Counted from the first letter of the stretch, positions 45,090-54,399 are shown. The stretch is 64,000 bases of DNA from Nonlabens marinus S1-08 (GCF_000831385.1 NZ_AP014548.1:2595779-2659778), one strand, 5' to 3'. The notes: a model not told the origin generated them from the sequence alone. Program-made: numbers and translations.

Positions 45090-45107
45090 TTCGCTTTCGC
45101 GAAAGCG
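45090..45107. repeat. Dispersed palindrome, copy 14 (in the amidase leader)
   Basis: Exact core at 45092-45107 with the TT extension on one side only. By the promoter call it is inside the untranslated leader of the amidase mRNA, where it could form an 8-base-pair-per-arm stem. Confidence 0.95.
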
Positions 45108-45127
45108 TAATTATCATAAAAACGCTG

Positions 45128-45157
45128 CAAAATTATATGTAGTTTTGACTTTTCAAA
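45128..45157 (-). promoter_or_regulatory. Promoter of the amidase gene
   Basis: On the reverse strand TTTG (45157-45154), an 18-base spacer and TAATTTTG (45135-45128) match the Bacteroidota pattern. Transcription would start near 45122, giving a leader of about 68 bases. Confidence 0.7.
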
Positions 45158-45197
45158 AACCAGACCAATTCTGTTAACGAATATACCTTAGTCCAGA

Positions 45198-47900
45198 TTG
45201 TATCCCATTTTACGGCATATCATTTTATCAATAGTTTTTTTAACAGGATTGTGCAGCGTGTACAGCCAGGAATTGCCTATTACTCAACGACCTATCCCTA
45301 AGGTTGTCGATACACCAACCACTGAAGTCACCCTCCCAGCGGAAGAAGCGGTCCAATTGATAGCCGAGCCAGCGCAAGACACAACGAAACCCAAAGCCTT
45401 TTTACAGTATAAACTAGAGTCCAATGCCCTAGGTTATAGCCAGCTTGACCGTAAAAAAAATATCATTACGCTATACGATCAAGCGCTTATTATTTATGGA
45501 GATATCAAGCTGGAAGCTGGGAAAATAATTATTGACAACAATACGGGAGATGTTTATGCCTATGGTATTGTAGAAGATTCCACCGGTAATTATGTTCAAA
45601 AGCCCGTTTTTACTCAAGGTGCTAATGTGGTAGAACCAGACTCTATCATTTTCAATAAGAATACTAAAAAAGCACTGACGTACAATTCAAAAACAGCGCA
45701 AGGCGAATTTAATGTAGTGGCGGAAATCACTAAAAAAGTGAACGATTCCGTTTTCTTTATGCGCAACGCACGGTTCACCACTTCAAAAAATCCTGAAAAT
45801 CCCGAGTATTATTTTTTAGCACGTAAGATCAAATTTGTCCCTAAAAAGAAGATTGTCACAGGACTGGTCAATATGTACATTGCTGATGTGCCTACACCTT
45901 TAGGATTGCCGTTTGCCTTCTTCCCTATGACTACTGAAAGGCGTAGTGGTATCATCATACCATCGTTTGGAAACAATAATAACCAAGGCTACTTTTTGCA
46001 GAATGGAGGCTATTATTTTGCCGTCAACGACTATGTGGATTTAACCTTACTTGGGGATTATTTTACAAACGGTAGTTATGGAGCTCGAGTAGAAAGTAAT
46101 TATAGAAAGCGCTATAAATATAATGGTAGTGTGCGATTCTTGTATGAGGTGTCGATTCAAAGTGAACGCGGATTCTCAGACTTTAGAAAATCAGGTCGTT
46201 ATAATTTGAACTGGCAGCACAGCCAGGATCCTAATTCCAATCCTAATTCCAGATTTAGCGCCAGTGTCAACTTAGGTAGTCCTGATTTCTATCGGAATTC
46301 TTTTAATCAGACCAATCAAAGTGCAACGCTCATCAACAACTTGAGCAGTTCGATCTCTTATACTAAAACCTTTCCTGGAGAACCTCAAGTAAATTTAAAC
46401 ACTACGGTATCTGTGAATCAGAATGTGAACACCAGTCAAACAACTATGAAACTGCCTAATTTTCAAGGTAGTGTTTCCAGGGTGTATCCGTTTGAACCTA
46501 AAGTAGGTGCTAAAAAAGGAATCATAGAAAACATCAATTTACAATACACCGTAAATGCTGAGAATACGATCAATTCCCAAGACACAGAATTCTTCGGTCC
46601 TGGTTTTTTAGATCAAGCACGTGCTGGTGTACAGCATACCATACCTGTAGCGACGAACTTTAAAATAGGCTATTTCAGTGTTAGTGGTAATGCTAACTAT
46701 GAGGAAACCTGGGTATTTGACACGGTAGATCAAACCTCCTTCTTTGATGAGAACGGGACGGTGCGAGTACAACGAGACACCATCAATGGATTTGACAGCT
46801 ACCGCACCTATAATTATGGCGCTAGCATAGGGACTACGGTTTACGGACAATGGAATTCAAAAAACAAAGATTCTAAAGTACAAGCGATACGTCACATCCT
46901 GAGGCCTTCCGTATCCTATACCGCAAACCCTAGTTTTGATCAATATTACGAGCGCCTTTTAGACGAGAGCGGTGAGATCATATCTGATGAGGAGCGGTTC
47001 TTTAGCCGGTTCGAAGGTTCCATCTATAGTGCTCCAGGTCGGATTTATTCGAGCAGCCTAGGTTTTAGTGTTCAAAACACGCTAGAAGCCAAAGTAAAAG
47101 ATCCTGAAAATGAAGACGGCGAGCTCAAAAAAGTCCAATGGATCAAAAGTTTAAATTTTGATACCGCTTACAATCTAGCAGGAGATTCCTTGAATTGGAG
47201 TCCACTAAATATACGTGGTGTAGTTCCCGTTTTTAAAGATGTGGACTTACAATTAAATGCAACTTTAGATCCTTATGCCTTAGACAACTCTAACCAGCGC
47301 ATTGATCGATTCAATATTGAAAATGGGGGAAGCCCTTTCCGTTTGACAAATGCTGGGGCGCGTTTCAATTTCAAATTGAGTAACAAAGATTTTATCAAAG
47401 GTGATTCAGAGGAAGAACTAGGAAAAGTAGAAAATGAAACCTTGCGCAACGGTGGTCGCGCTGATGACTTATTTGGAGATCCTATTGACCCGGCTGATGG
47501 GGTGTATTATGAGGAAGAGCCCGCGGTGGAACAAGAGGTAGATTTGAAAAAAAGCCGTTATAATTTTGAATTGCCCTGGACCTTGAATTTTGCCTATACG
47601 CTGAACTACAACAATACCGGACGGCAAAATGCCATTACTGGCAATAGCATCATGGTGAGTGGTGATCTGGAACTGTCCCCACGATGGAGTGTGGGCGGCA
47701 ACACAGGTTATGATTTTGTAGGAGACGGAATTTCCTTTACTACCATCAGATTTCAGCGAGATCTAGAGAGTTTTAGAATGAGTTTCAACTGGAATCCCAT
47801 AGGGGTCAACAACAGCTGGTTCTTCTTTATAGGGATCAAAGCAGGCGCGTTGAGCGACATCAAATACGACCAAAGAAAACAGCCGGACCCTAGGTTTTAA
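45198..47900 (+). CDS. LptD-like LPS-assembly outer-membrane protein
   Basis: 900 aa. The signal peptide ends at VYSQ (about residue 24). An OstA-type periplasmic domain (residues about 70-220) includes IITLYDQALIIYGDIKLEAGKI and YYFLARKIKFVPKKKIVTG. The barrel begins with PLGLPFAFFPMTTERRSGIIIPSFG and runs to a terminal region with QRKQPDPRF. It should insert lipopolysaccharide in the outer leaflet. The only upstream start in frame is TTG at 45198; a stop lies 9 bases before it and no Met follows until after the signal peptide, so a TTG start is required. It is divergent from the amidase gene. Confidence 0.9.
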   Translation: MYPILRHIILSIVFLTGLCSVYSQELPITQRPIPKVVDTPTTEVTLPAEEAVQLIAEPAQDTTKPKAFLQYKLESNALGYSQLDRKKNIITLYDQALIIYGDIKLEAGKIIIDNNTGDVYAYGIVEDSTGNYVQKPVFTQGANVVEPDSIIFNKNTKKALTYNSKTAQGEFNVVAEITKKVNDSVFFMRNARFTTSKNPENPEYYFLARKIKFVPKKKIVTGLVNMYIADVPTPLGLPFAFFPMTTERRSGIIIPSFGNNNNQGYFLQNGGYYFAVNDYVDLTLLGDYFTNGSYGARVESNYRKRYKYNGSVRFLYEVSIQSERGFSDFRKSGRYNLNWQHSQDPNSNPNSRFSASVNLGSPDFYRNSFNQTNQSATLINNLSSSISYTKTFPGEPQVNLNTTVSVNQNVNTSQTTMKLPNFQGSVSRVYPFEPKVGAKKGIIENINLQYTVNAENTINSQDTEFFGPGFLDQARAGVQHTIPVATNFKIGYFSVSGNANYEETWVFDTVDQTSFFDENGTVRVQRDTINGFDSYRTYNYGASIGTTVYGQWNSKNKDSKVQAIRHILRPSVSYTANPSFDQYYERLLDESGEIISDEERFFSRFEGSIYSAPGRIYSSSLGFSVQNTLEAKVKDPENEDGELKKVQWIKSLNFDTAYNLAGDSLNWSPLNIRGVVPVFKDVDLQLNATLDPYALDNSNQRIDRFNIENGGSPFRLTNAGARFNFKLSNKDFIKGDSEEELGKVENETLRNGGRADDLFGDPIDPADGVYYEEEPAVEQEVDLKKSRYNFELPWTLNFAYTLNYNNTGRQNAITGNSIMVSGDLELSPRWSVGGNTGYDFVGDGISFTTIRFQRDLESFRMSFNWNPIGVNNSWFFFIGIKAGALSDIKYDQRKQPDPRF

Positions 47901-47906
47901 AGACGA

Positions 47907-47940
47907 CAAACGCCCCATCTAAAAAAGATAGGGCGTTTTG
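47907..47940. terminator. Bidirectional terminator
   Basis: Stem CAAACGCCCCATCT / AGATAGGGCGTTTTG with one mismatch and a T-run, between the convergent lptD-like and pepD genes. Confidence 0.8.
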
Positions 47941-47959
47941 ATTTTGATTTTATTTTTGC

Positions 47960-49417
47960 CTAAGCTTTCGGAATCTCCTTTAAAATCTCCTGAAGCAACT
48001 TCCAGAATTTCTGTACGGATTCAATTTCAACATGCTCATCAGGACTGTGCGCCCCACGTATGTTAGGCCCGAAGGAAATCATATCCAGTCCAGGATAACG
48101 CTCGCCTAGAATACCACATTCTAATCCTGCATGGCAAGCCACCACTCTAGGCACTGATTTGAACAGCTCTTCATATTTAGATTTGGCTACTTTTAAAATA
48201 GCACTGTCTGGTTTAGGCTCCCAACCTGGATAGTCACCAGAGAATGTCACTTCTACCCCATTCAATTCCATTACTCCACGCACACTCGCCTTCAAATCAT
48301 CCTTCACACTTTCTACTGACGAGCGTGTCAAACAAGCCACTTCTAGATTCCCATCCTTCAAGGTAACACGAGCTAGATTGTTACTGGCTTCTACCAGTTC
48401 TTCAAAATCTGGACTCCAGCGGTACACTCCATTGGGAATTCCCAGCAGCATATAAAGTAGGTGTTTGCTATGAGTATCGTCCAGCGCCGGTGCTGGATCT
48501 GCAGGCGTTATGCTGATGTTTAAATTTGGCTCCAGTGAATGGTACTCTTTTTCGATTGCAGTACGACACCTTTGAAAAGCACTGAGAATGTCGTTTTTTT
48601 CGCTTTCGCGAAAGCGAACTATACTAACAGCTTCCCGCGGTATCGCATTTCTCAAACTACCGCCTTGAAATTCCTGAATGTGGATGGCGCCTTGGTTTTG
48701 CATCGCATCCATAAGTCTGGTGGCAATTTTATTAGCATTTCCCAATCCTTTATGGATGTCCATACCGCTATGACCACCTTTTAATCCTTTAACGGTAATT
48801 TTTTGCGTGATAAAATTCTCGCCTAAATCAGTCAAAGCGTAATTCTTCACACCAGTAACGTCGATCCCACCGGCGCAGCCTATGTCAATCTCGTCATCTT
48901 CCTCTGTATCCAGATTAAGCAAAATGGAGGAGGTAAGTATGTTCTTATCGAGCTCTTTAGCTCCAGTCATCCCTGTTTCTTCGTCGATGGTAAATAGGGC
49001 TTCTATCGCAGGGTGTGCAATATCAGTTGATGAAAGCAGCGCCATGATCGCGGCCACTCCCATACCATTATCAGCTCCCAGAGTGGTTCCATTTGCTTTT
49101 ACAATGTTGCCATCTACTTGCATTTCAATACCCTGATTGTCAAAATCAAAGTTGGTATCGTTATTTTTTTGATGTACCATATCCAGGTGAGATTGTAAAA
49201 TCACGCTTTGGCGATCTTCCATTCCTGTGGTCGCTGGCTTCTTAATGATCACGTTCCCAATGGCGTCTTCTAAAACCGTAAGATCAAGACTATTCCCAAA
49301 GTCGACCATGAATTGACGGACCCGCTCCTCTTTTTTAGAAGGTCTGGGAACCGCGTTTAAGTCGGCAAAATGATTCCAAACGGATTGTGGTTCTAACTGT
49401 CTTACTTGGTCACTCAT
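47960..49417 (-). CDS. pepD: Aminoacyl-histidine dipeptidase (PepD/Xaa-His)
   Basis: A 485-aa M20 metallopeptidase. Metal and catalytic elements: LQSHLDMVHQKN, GADNGMGVAA, IDEETGMTGAKEL (catalytic Glu and ligand), HSGMDIHKGLGNA in the lid domain, and CHAGLECGILGERYPGLDMISFGP with the last His ligand in GAHSPDEHVEI. It hydrolyses carnosine-type Xaa-His and other dipeptides in the cytoplasm. Length is normal for PepD. A palindrome copy encodes VRFRESEKND in the lid domain. Confidence 0.95.
   Translation of the reverse strand: MSDQVRQLEPQSVWNHFADLNAVPRPSKKEERVRQFMVDFGNSLDLTVLEDAIGNVIIKKPATTGMEDRQSVILQSHLDMVHQKNNDTNFDFDNQGIEMQVDGNIVKANGTTLGADNGMGVAAIMALLSSTDIAHPAIEALFTIDEETGMTGAKELDKNILTSSILLNLDTEEDDEIDIGCAGGIDVTGVKNYALTDLGENFITQKITVKGLKGGHSGMDIHKGLGNANKIATRLMDAMQNQGAIHIQEFQGGSLRNAIPREAVSIVRFRESEKNDILSAFQRCRTAIEKEYHSLEPNLNISITPADPAPALDDTHSKHLLYMLLGIPNGVYRWSPDFEELVEASNNLARVTLKDGNLEVACLTRSSVESVKDDLKASVRGVMELNGVEVTFSGDYPGWEPKPDSAILKVAKSKYEELFKSVPRVVACHAGLECGILGERYPGLDMISFGPNIRGAHSPDEHVEIESVQKFWKLLQEILKEIPKA
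48599..48618. repeat. Dispersed palindrome, copy 15 (in coding sequence)
   Basis: Full 20-base form in pepD, read on the reverse strand as R-F-R-E-S. Confidence 0.95.
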
Positions 49418-49507
49418 GGTACTGTGTTTTTTTATGCATTACAAAGCTACATCACAATAGACTGTTACTCGTGAACCTTATATTAAAAGACGTGGCTAGG
49501 AGCTGGA

Positions 49508-49535
49508 GGTTTAAGGTTTAAGGTTTAAGGTTTAA
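49508..49535. repeat. Heptanucleotide tandem repeat GGTTTAA x4
   Basis: Four exact copies of GGTTTAA upstream of pepD. The surrounding gap 49418-49746 holds no gene; a forward frame through it is made of simple-sequence repeats. Confidence 0.9.
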
Positions 49536-49642
49536 AATTTTTGATTTGAGCTCTGATAGTCAAGGCCTTTTTGTTAAAGCTGCTGACTTTCACTTCTTAA
49601 ATCACCTTGCAAATTACCAGCCACGACCATCCAGCCTCAAAC

Positions 49643-49747
49643 TTTTCACTTTCAACTTTTCACTCCTCACTTTCAACTTTTCACTTTCCACTTTTCACTC
49701 TTCACTTTTCACTTTTCACTTTTCACTCAAAACTTTTCACTCAAAAC
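49643..49747. repeat. Degenerate CTTTTCA(CT) tandem repeat
   Basis: About 100 bases of CTTTTCACT, CTTTCAACT and CTCAAAACT units reaching the mnmD stop codon. On the mRNA strand it is a purine-rich AGTGAAAAG tract in the mnmD 3' region. Confidence 0.85.
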
Positions 49748-50400
49748 TAAACCACCTTCCTACCTCGCAGCATTTCTCGTTTTCCAGGCGGTCCAGGCAA
49801 TCGTTCTACCTGAAATCCTGCTTCTTGAAGATTGCGTCGCACCTGACCGGCGGCACAATAAGTCACTAAAACACCAGTATTAGACAATGCCTTGTAAGCG
49901 GACTCAAATATCTCTAGCGACCATAGTTCTGGCTGCGTGCGTGGACCGAAGGCATCAAAATAGATCAGATCAAATGAATTGTCAAAATCGATTTGTTCAA
50001 ACTTCAATTGTCTCTTAGTCAACTTAAATTGATCTGAGATGGTTTCTTGCTGCTCCCAAATAGCTTGATGCAAGCTAGAAAATAGGGCAATATCATTGAG
50101 CATGCTGCCATAATCCATGGCTTCTATTTCGTCATTTGTGATAGGAAAAGCTTCTACACCCGTATAGTCTACCTTGCATGATGTAGGATACTGAGCTGTG
50201 AGCAACGCATTAAGTCCAGTACCAAAACCGTATTCTAAAATCCGAATTGATTTCAAATCAGCGGTTACCGATTCCAGAAAATGTTGTAACCCCATTTTTA
50301 TAAACACGTGACGCGCCTCTTGAAGCGCGCCGTGTTTAGAATGGTATTGTTCATTGAGCTCAGGCATGTGTATGGTTTTAGAACCATCGCCTGTAGTCAT
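49747..50400 (-). CDS. mnmD: tRNA 5-methylaminomethyl-2-thiouridine methyltransferase MnmD
   Basis: A 217-aa stand-alone MnmD (the methyltransferase half of MnmC). Motifs: SKHGALQEARHVFI, the SAM-binding ILEYGFGTGLNALLT, FDLIYFDAFGPRTQPELWS, and the C-terminal RLPGPPGKREMLRG. It completes mnm5s2U34 in the wobble position of some tRNAs. No oxidase (MnmC C-domain) is fused, which is usual in Bacteroidota. Start taken at ATG 50400; a GTG at 50415 is also in frame. Confidence 0.93.
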   Translation of the reverse strand: MTTGDGSKTIHMPELNEQYHSKHGALQEARHVFIKMGLQHFLESVTADLKSIRILEYGFGTGLNALLTAQYPTSCKVDYTGVEAFPITNDEIEAMDYGSMLNDIALFSSLHQAIWEQQETISDQFKLTKRQLKFEQIDFDNSFDLIYFDAFGPRTQPELWSLEIFESAYKALSNTGVLVTYCAAGQVRRNLQEAGFQVERLPGPPGKREMLRGRKVV

Positions 50401-50415
50401 GATTTCTCTTTTCAC

Positions 50416-50973
50416 TTACTCTGATTTTGCAGATGATGTTGCTCCAACTACATCTGGGTTCTCAAAAGGTTCCACTAAGGCTCCTGTAGCTTCAAAGCTC
50501 AACGTGATTTCATCTTGAACAATCGCGTCAATTTCTTGCTGGCTTTTGCCGCCGTCCTGGGCGTAGTGTTTTAAATCATCTATCGAAGTTTTGCTCTTAT
50601 AGGCCATACCTTCAAGAATGACTTCTTGTCCCTGGCTATTTCTAGGAAGGAAAAAACCATAATCCTTAAATGTAACTCTTGCAGTAGCATCTCCTGCCGG
50701 CACTTCTATCCAGCAGCCTTTTTTTGCACAAACTTCATTGATGGTAGTACGTACCTTAACTGCAGTACTATCGTTAGGTTGAAGGTTAGCATACACATCA
50801 GCCAGCTGATCAGAACTTATCGCATCAGTATTAGTGATAAGCTCGCCATAGTTTAAGTAAGCGACTTCCTCTAATTGTTCATCGTTTACGGCAGGCATTT
50901 CTTCAGTTTCTGAGGATTCACGACAAGAAGATATTGCTAATGTGATAAAAATGAGAGTGAATAAATGTTTCAT
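50416..50973 (-). CDS. DUF4920 lipoprotein
   Basis: 185 aa from ATG 50973, with lipobox LAISSC (Cys at about residue 17). The mature part has YGELITNTDAISSDQLADVYANL, then NEVCAKKGCWIEVPAGDATARVTFKDYGFFLP, a core with two Cys (CAKKGC) typical of DUF4920, and a helical end. The family has no proven function; the CxxxxC pair in a beta domain could bind metal or form a disulfide in the periplasm. It is directly followed by mnmD (stop at 50416). Confidence 0.85.
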   Translation of the reverse strand: MKHLFTLIFITLAISSCRESSETEEMPAVNDEQLEEVAYLNYGELITNTDAISSDQLADVYANLQPNDSTAVKVRTTINEVCAKKGCWIEVPAGDATARVTFKDYGFFLPRNSQGQEVILEGMAYKSKTSIDDLKHYAQDGGKSQQEIDAIVQDEITLSFEATGALVEPFENPDVVGATSSAKSE

Positions 50974-51033
50974 TGTTATTAATTTCATTTTAAATTATGA
51001 ATTTGACAGTGGTTCTTATAATCATAGTTCTGC

Positions 51034-51041
51034 TATCTTTG
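51034..51041 (+). promoter_or_regulatory. -7 box of ilvE
   Basis: TATCTTTG lies 18 bases before the ATG at 51060 and inside an upstream in-frame extension, which supports 51060 as the real start. Confidence 0.55.
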
Positions 51042-51059
51042 CAAAAACAGTTAAATACA

Positions 51060-52121
51060 ATGACTCATACCAATCAAATTGTAATAGACAAAGTTCGTAA
51101 ATCTAGAATTGATTCTACTGATTTTGATAATCTAACTTTCGGGAAAACATTTTCAGATCATATGCTAGAATGTACCTGGAAGAACGGCAGTTGGGGCGAT
51201 GTGGAAATCAAGCCTTACGGGCCTATTATGGTGGAGCCTAGTTGTAAAGTTTTTCATTATGGTCAAGCGATTTTTGAAGGCATGAAAGCTTTTAAAGATG
51301 ACCAGGATGATGTCTTCCTTTTCAGACCTGCTGACAACTGGATACGTTTTAACGCAAGTGCTAAACGTCTCGCCATGCCAGAAGTTCCTGAAGAAATTTT
51401 TATGGATGGGCTTAAAAAGTTGGTAGAATTAGATAAAGATTGGGTGCGCAAAGGTGATGGACAATCGCTGTATTTGAGACCTTTTATGATTGCTAGTGAG
51501 AATGGAGTGGCCGCTGCCCCTTCAACGGAATATAAATTTATGGTCGTCATGTCTCCTGCTAGAGCATACTACCGCGGCGAGGTACGTGTAGTAATCGCTA
51601 CTAGTTATTCTCGTGCGGCTGATGGTGGTGTAGGTTATGCTAAAGCGGCTGGAAATTACGCAGCGAGTTTTTATCCTAATAATCTTGCACTAGAAGAAGG
51701 ATTTCAGCAAATTATCTGGACAGATGCTGCCTCTCACGAGTATTTAGAGGAAGCGGGAACTATGAATATTTTTGTACGCATAGGTGATAAACTGCTCACT
51801 TCACCACACAACGACCGTATTTTGAACGGTGTAACCCGACGTAGCGTTATTCAACTGGCTAAGGATATGGGTATTGAGGTAGAAGAAAGACGTGTAAGCA
51901 TTAACGAGATCAATGAAGCGGCAAGAGCTGGAGAGTTGAAGGAAATGTTTGGGAGTGGTACAGCTGCAGTAATTGTTCCTATTAAAGGGTACAAGCACTT
52001 AGAGTTTGTTCATGAACTTCCAACGATGGAACATAGTTATGCAGAACGCTTCAAGAAAGAGCTTAATGACATACAATACAATCGAACTGAGGATCCACAC
52101 CAGTGGCGCGTGAAGATTTAA
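51060..52121 (+). CDS. ilvE: Branched-chain amino acid aminotransferase
   Basis: A 353-aa fold-type IV PLP aminotransferase. Motifs: HYGQAIFEGMKAFK, the region around GGVGYAKAAGNYAAS with the PLP Lys, EEAGTMNIFVRI, and GVTRRSVIQLAKDMGIEV. It moves the amino group between glutamate and the 2-oxo acids of leucine, isoleucine and valine. The size and the ECTWKNGSWGDVEI/KPYGPI start are those of the eukaryote-like BCAT group. A palindrome-bearing gap and terminator separate it from uvrB. Confidence 0.95.
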   Translation: MTHTNQIVIDKVRKSRIDSTDFDNLTFGKTFSDHMLECTWKNGSWGDVEIKPYGPIMVEPSCKVFHYGQAIFEGMKAFKDDQDDVFLFRPADNWIRFNASAKRLAMPEVPEEIFMDGLKKLVELDKDWVRKGDGQSLYLRPFMIASENGVAAAPSTEYKFMVVMSPARAYYRGEVRVVIATSYSRAADGGVGYAKAAGNYAASFYPNNLALEEGFQQIIWTDAASHEYLEEAGTMNIFVRIGDKLLTSPHNDRILNGVTRRSVIQLAKDMGIEVEERRVSINEINEAARAGELKEMFGSGTAAVIVPIKGYKHLEFVHELPTMEHSYAERFKKELNDIQYNRTEDPHQWRVKI

Positions 52122-52128
52122 AAGATAT

Positions 52129-52156
52129 AAAGCCTCTAGTACAGAGGCTTTTTTTA
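52129..52156 (+). terminator. Terminator after ilvE
   Basis: Stem AAAGCCTCT / AGAGGCTTT with a 5-base loop and a run of T, 7 bases after the stop. Confidence 0.9.
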
Positions 52157-52177
52157 TGCCTTGACTTATTTTAACGA

Positions 52178-52193
52178 CGCTTTCGCGAAAGCG
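52178..52193. repeat. Dispersed palindrome, copy 16 (intergenic)
   Basis: Exact core, with the AA extension on the right only, 30 bases before the uvrB start. Confidence 0.95.
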
Positions 52194-52222
52194 AAATTCC
52201 AAACGGTTTATTTTTACAACTT

Positions 52223-54223
52223 ATGAATTTTAATATAGTTTCAGAGTTTTCGCCCACTGGTGATCAGCCCGCGGCGATTAAGAAATTAGTAAACGGTATC
52301 AATGCGGAAGAAAGGTACCAAACTCTATTAGGTGTCACCGGAAGCGGGAAAACCTTTACTGTGGCAAATGTTGTGGAAGGGGTTCAAAAACCCACTCTAG
52401 TGTTGTGCCATAACAAGACACTAGCAGCGCAACTGTACTCAGAATTCAAGTCATTTTTCCCTGATAATGCGGTGGAATACTTCGTTTCTTATTATGATTA
52501 TTATCAGCCGGAAGCTTTTATTCCTACCAGCGGGACTTATATAGAGAAGGATCTCTCGATTAACGAGGAAATTGAAAAGATGCGGCTCTCTACTACTTCT
52601 TCCCTCCTATCTGGTCGTCGCGATATTATCGTAGTCGCCTCGGTTTCTTGTTTGTACGGTATAGGGAATCCAATCGAGTTTCAAAAAAATGTGATCAGAA
52701 TCAATCAAGATCAAGTAATTGCTAGAACTGATTTATTGAAACAATTAGTGCAGAGCTTGTACTCTAGAACCACTGCAGAATTTAATAGAGGAAACTTCCG
52801 CATCAAAGGTGATACGCTAGACGTATTTCCTAGTTATGCAGATACCGCATTTAGAATTCATTTTTTCGGCGATGAGATTGAGGAAATTGAGCGCTTTAAT
52901 CCGGTCGATGGTCGTGTGATAGAGAAGTATAAGACGATTACGATTTATCCAGCAAACATGTTTGTGACCTCGCCAGATCGCTTGCAAGGTGCCATACATG
53001 CGATCCAGGAAGATTTGGTTAAGCAAGTAGATTATTTTAAAGAAATAGGCAAGCCACTAGAAGCAAAACGACTGGAGGAACGTACGGAATTTGATCTCGA
53101 AATGATTCGAGAATTAGGCTATTGTTCTGGTATTGAAAACTATAGTAGATATTTAGATGGACGATTGCCAGGAACCAGACCTTTCTGTTTACTAGACTAT
53201 TTTCCAGATGATTTTTTAATGATCATTGACGAGAGCCACGTAAGTGTACCTCAAGTAGGAGCTATGTATGGTGGCGATAGATCCCGTAAGGTGAATCTAG
53301 TGGATTATGGTTTCAGATTACCGGCAGCCATGGATAACCGACCATTAAAATTTGAAGAGTTTGAAGCCTTGCAAAATCAAGTGATTTATGTAAGTGCGAC
53401 TCCAGCCGATTATGAGCTAGAAAAAAGCGAAGGAATCGTGGTGGAACAAATCATTCGGCCTACGGGATTACTAGATCCAATTATCGAAGTGCGCCCTAGC
53501 TTGAATCAGATCGACGACCTGGTTGAAGAAATACGTCTAAGAGAAGAGCGGGATGAGCGCGTTTTAGTAACTACGTTAACTAAACGTATGGCCGAAGAAT
53601 TGACCAAATATCTTTCCCGTATCAACGTGCGCTGTAGATACATTCATAGTGATGTAGATACTTTAGAACGGGTGGAAATCATGTCTGATTTGCGAAAGGG
53701 AATATTTGATGTGCTTATAGGCGTCAATTTGTTGCGTGAAGGGCTTGATTTACCAGAAGTATCTCTGGTCGCCATATTAGATGCAGATAAAGAAGGTTTT
53801 TTGAGGAATAATCGATCTCTCACTCAAACCATAGGTCGAGCAGCGCGAAACGTCAACGGACTAGCTATTTTATATGCAGATAAAATTACAGACAGTATGC
53901 AAAAAACGATGGACGAAACAGACTATCGTCGATCGAAGCAAATAGAATATAACACGAAGCATGGACTTACTCCTACTGCGATTAAGAAAAGTCTCGAGTC
54001 TGCCTTATCTGGAAAAACAAAGGCCGTCTATGCGATAGAAGAAACGCTCAACCTAAAAGCTGCAGAGGAGGAGGCTACTTACATGTCTAAGGCACAATTG
54101 GAGCAAAAAGTACGGGACACCCGCAAAAGGATGGAGGCAGCTGCCAAAGAACTGGATTTTATGGAGGCGGCTCGACTGCGAGATCAGATCAAGATGCTTC
54201 AAGAAAAAATCAAGCAAGAATGA
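52223..54223 (+). CDS. uvrB: Excinuclease ABC subunit B
   Basis: A 666-aa UvrB. Walker A is GVTGSGKTFT; the damage-verifying beta-hairpin is in YYDYYQPEAFIPTSGTYIEK; Walker B/DExH is IIDESHV; helicase motif VI is QTIGRAARNVNG. The C-terminal UVR domain (about 625-660, LEQKVRDTRKRMEAAAKELD) binds UvrC. It verifies lesions after UvrA loading in nucleotide excision repair. uvrA lies 30 kb away on the same strand. No terminator is evident after the stop. Confidence 0.97.
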   Translation: MNFNIVSEFSPTGDQPAAIKKLVNGINAEERYQTLLGVTGSGKTFTVANVVEGVQKPTLVLCHNKTLAAQLYSEFKSFFPDNAVEYFVSYYDYYQPEAFIPTSGTYIEKDLSINEEIEKMRLSTTSSLLSGRRDIIVVASVSCLYGIGNPIEFQKNVIRINQDQVIARTDLLKQLVQSLYSRTTAEFNRGNFRIKGDTLDVFPSYADTAFRIHFFGDEIEEIERFNPVDGRVIEKYKTITIYPANMFVTSPDRLQGAIHAIQEDLVKQVDYFKEIGKPLEAKRLEERTEFDLEMIRELGYCSGIENYSRYLDGRLPGTRPFCLLDYFPDDFLMIIDESHVSVPQVGAMYGGDRSRKVNLVDYGFRLPAAMDNRPLKFEEFEALQNQVIYVSATPADYELEKSEGIVVEQIIRPTGLLDPIIEVRPSLNQIDDLVEEIRLREERDERVLVTTLTKRMAEELTKYLSRINVRCRYIHSDVDTLERVEIMSDLRKGIFDVLIGVNLLREGLDLPEVSLVAILDADKEGFLRNNRSLTQTIGRAARNVNGLAILYADKITDSMQKTMDETDYRRSKQIEYNTKHGLTPTAIKKSLESALSGKTKAVYAIEETLNLKAAEEEATYMSKAQLEQKVRDTRKRMEAAAKELDFMEAARLRDQIKMLQEKIKQE

Positions 54224-54261
54224 ACCCTTGAGTTTTTATTAACGTCCTTCAACGAATATAT

Positions 54262-54278
54262 TAAACGTAAAACGTTTA
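54262..54278. repeat. Short perfect inverted repeat
   Basis: TAAACGT-AAA-ACGTTTA, a 7-base-arm repeat 39 bases after uvrB. There is no T-run, so it may be an operator or chance. Confidence 0.35.
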
Positions 54279-54366
54279 TTTGAGACCAATAACTGGAATC
54301 GCCGATTAAAGAAGAGGTTTCCTACAAGAGCTTCATTTTCAGCATTTAGAACCCTTTTCATATGCG

Positions 54367-54374
54367 TATTTTTG
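54367..54374 (+). promoter_or_regulatory. -7 box of the low-complexity secreted protein gene
   Basis: TATTTTTG fits TAnnTTTG, 25 bases before the ATG at 54400. The -33 place has TTTAG about 17 bases upstream. Confidence 0.5.
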
Positions 54375-54399
54375 ATAGACCTAACTAGTTAATTCAAGT

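Noticed and set aside
45055..45117. N-terminal extension of the amidase (LSRKR written by the palindrome)
   Set aside because: The extension would place 21 residues before a normal signal peptide, and the promoter position leaves it untranslated leader.
49546..49869. 107-codon forward frame between pepD and mnmD
   Set aside because: Its middle is translated simple-sequence repeat (FNFSLLTFNFSLSTFHSSL) and it runs antisense into mnmD.
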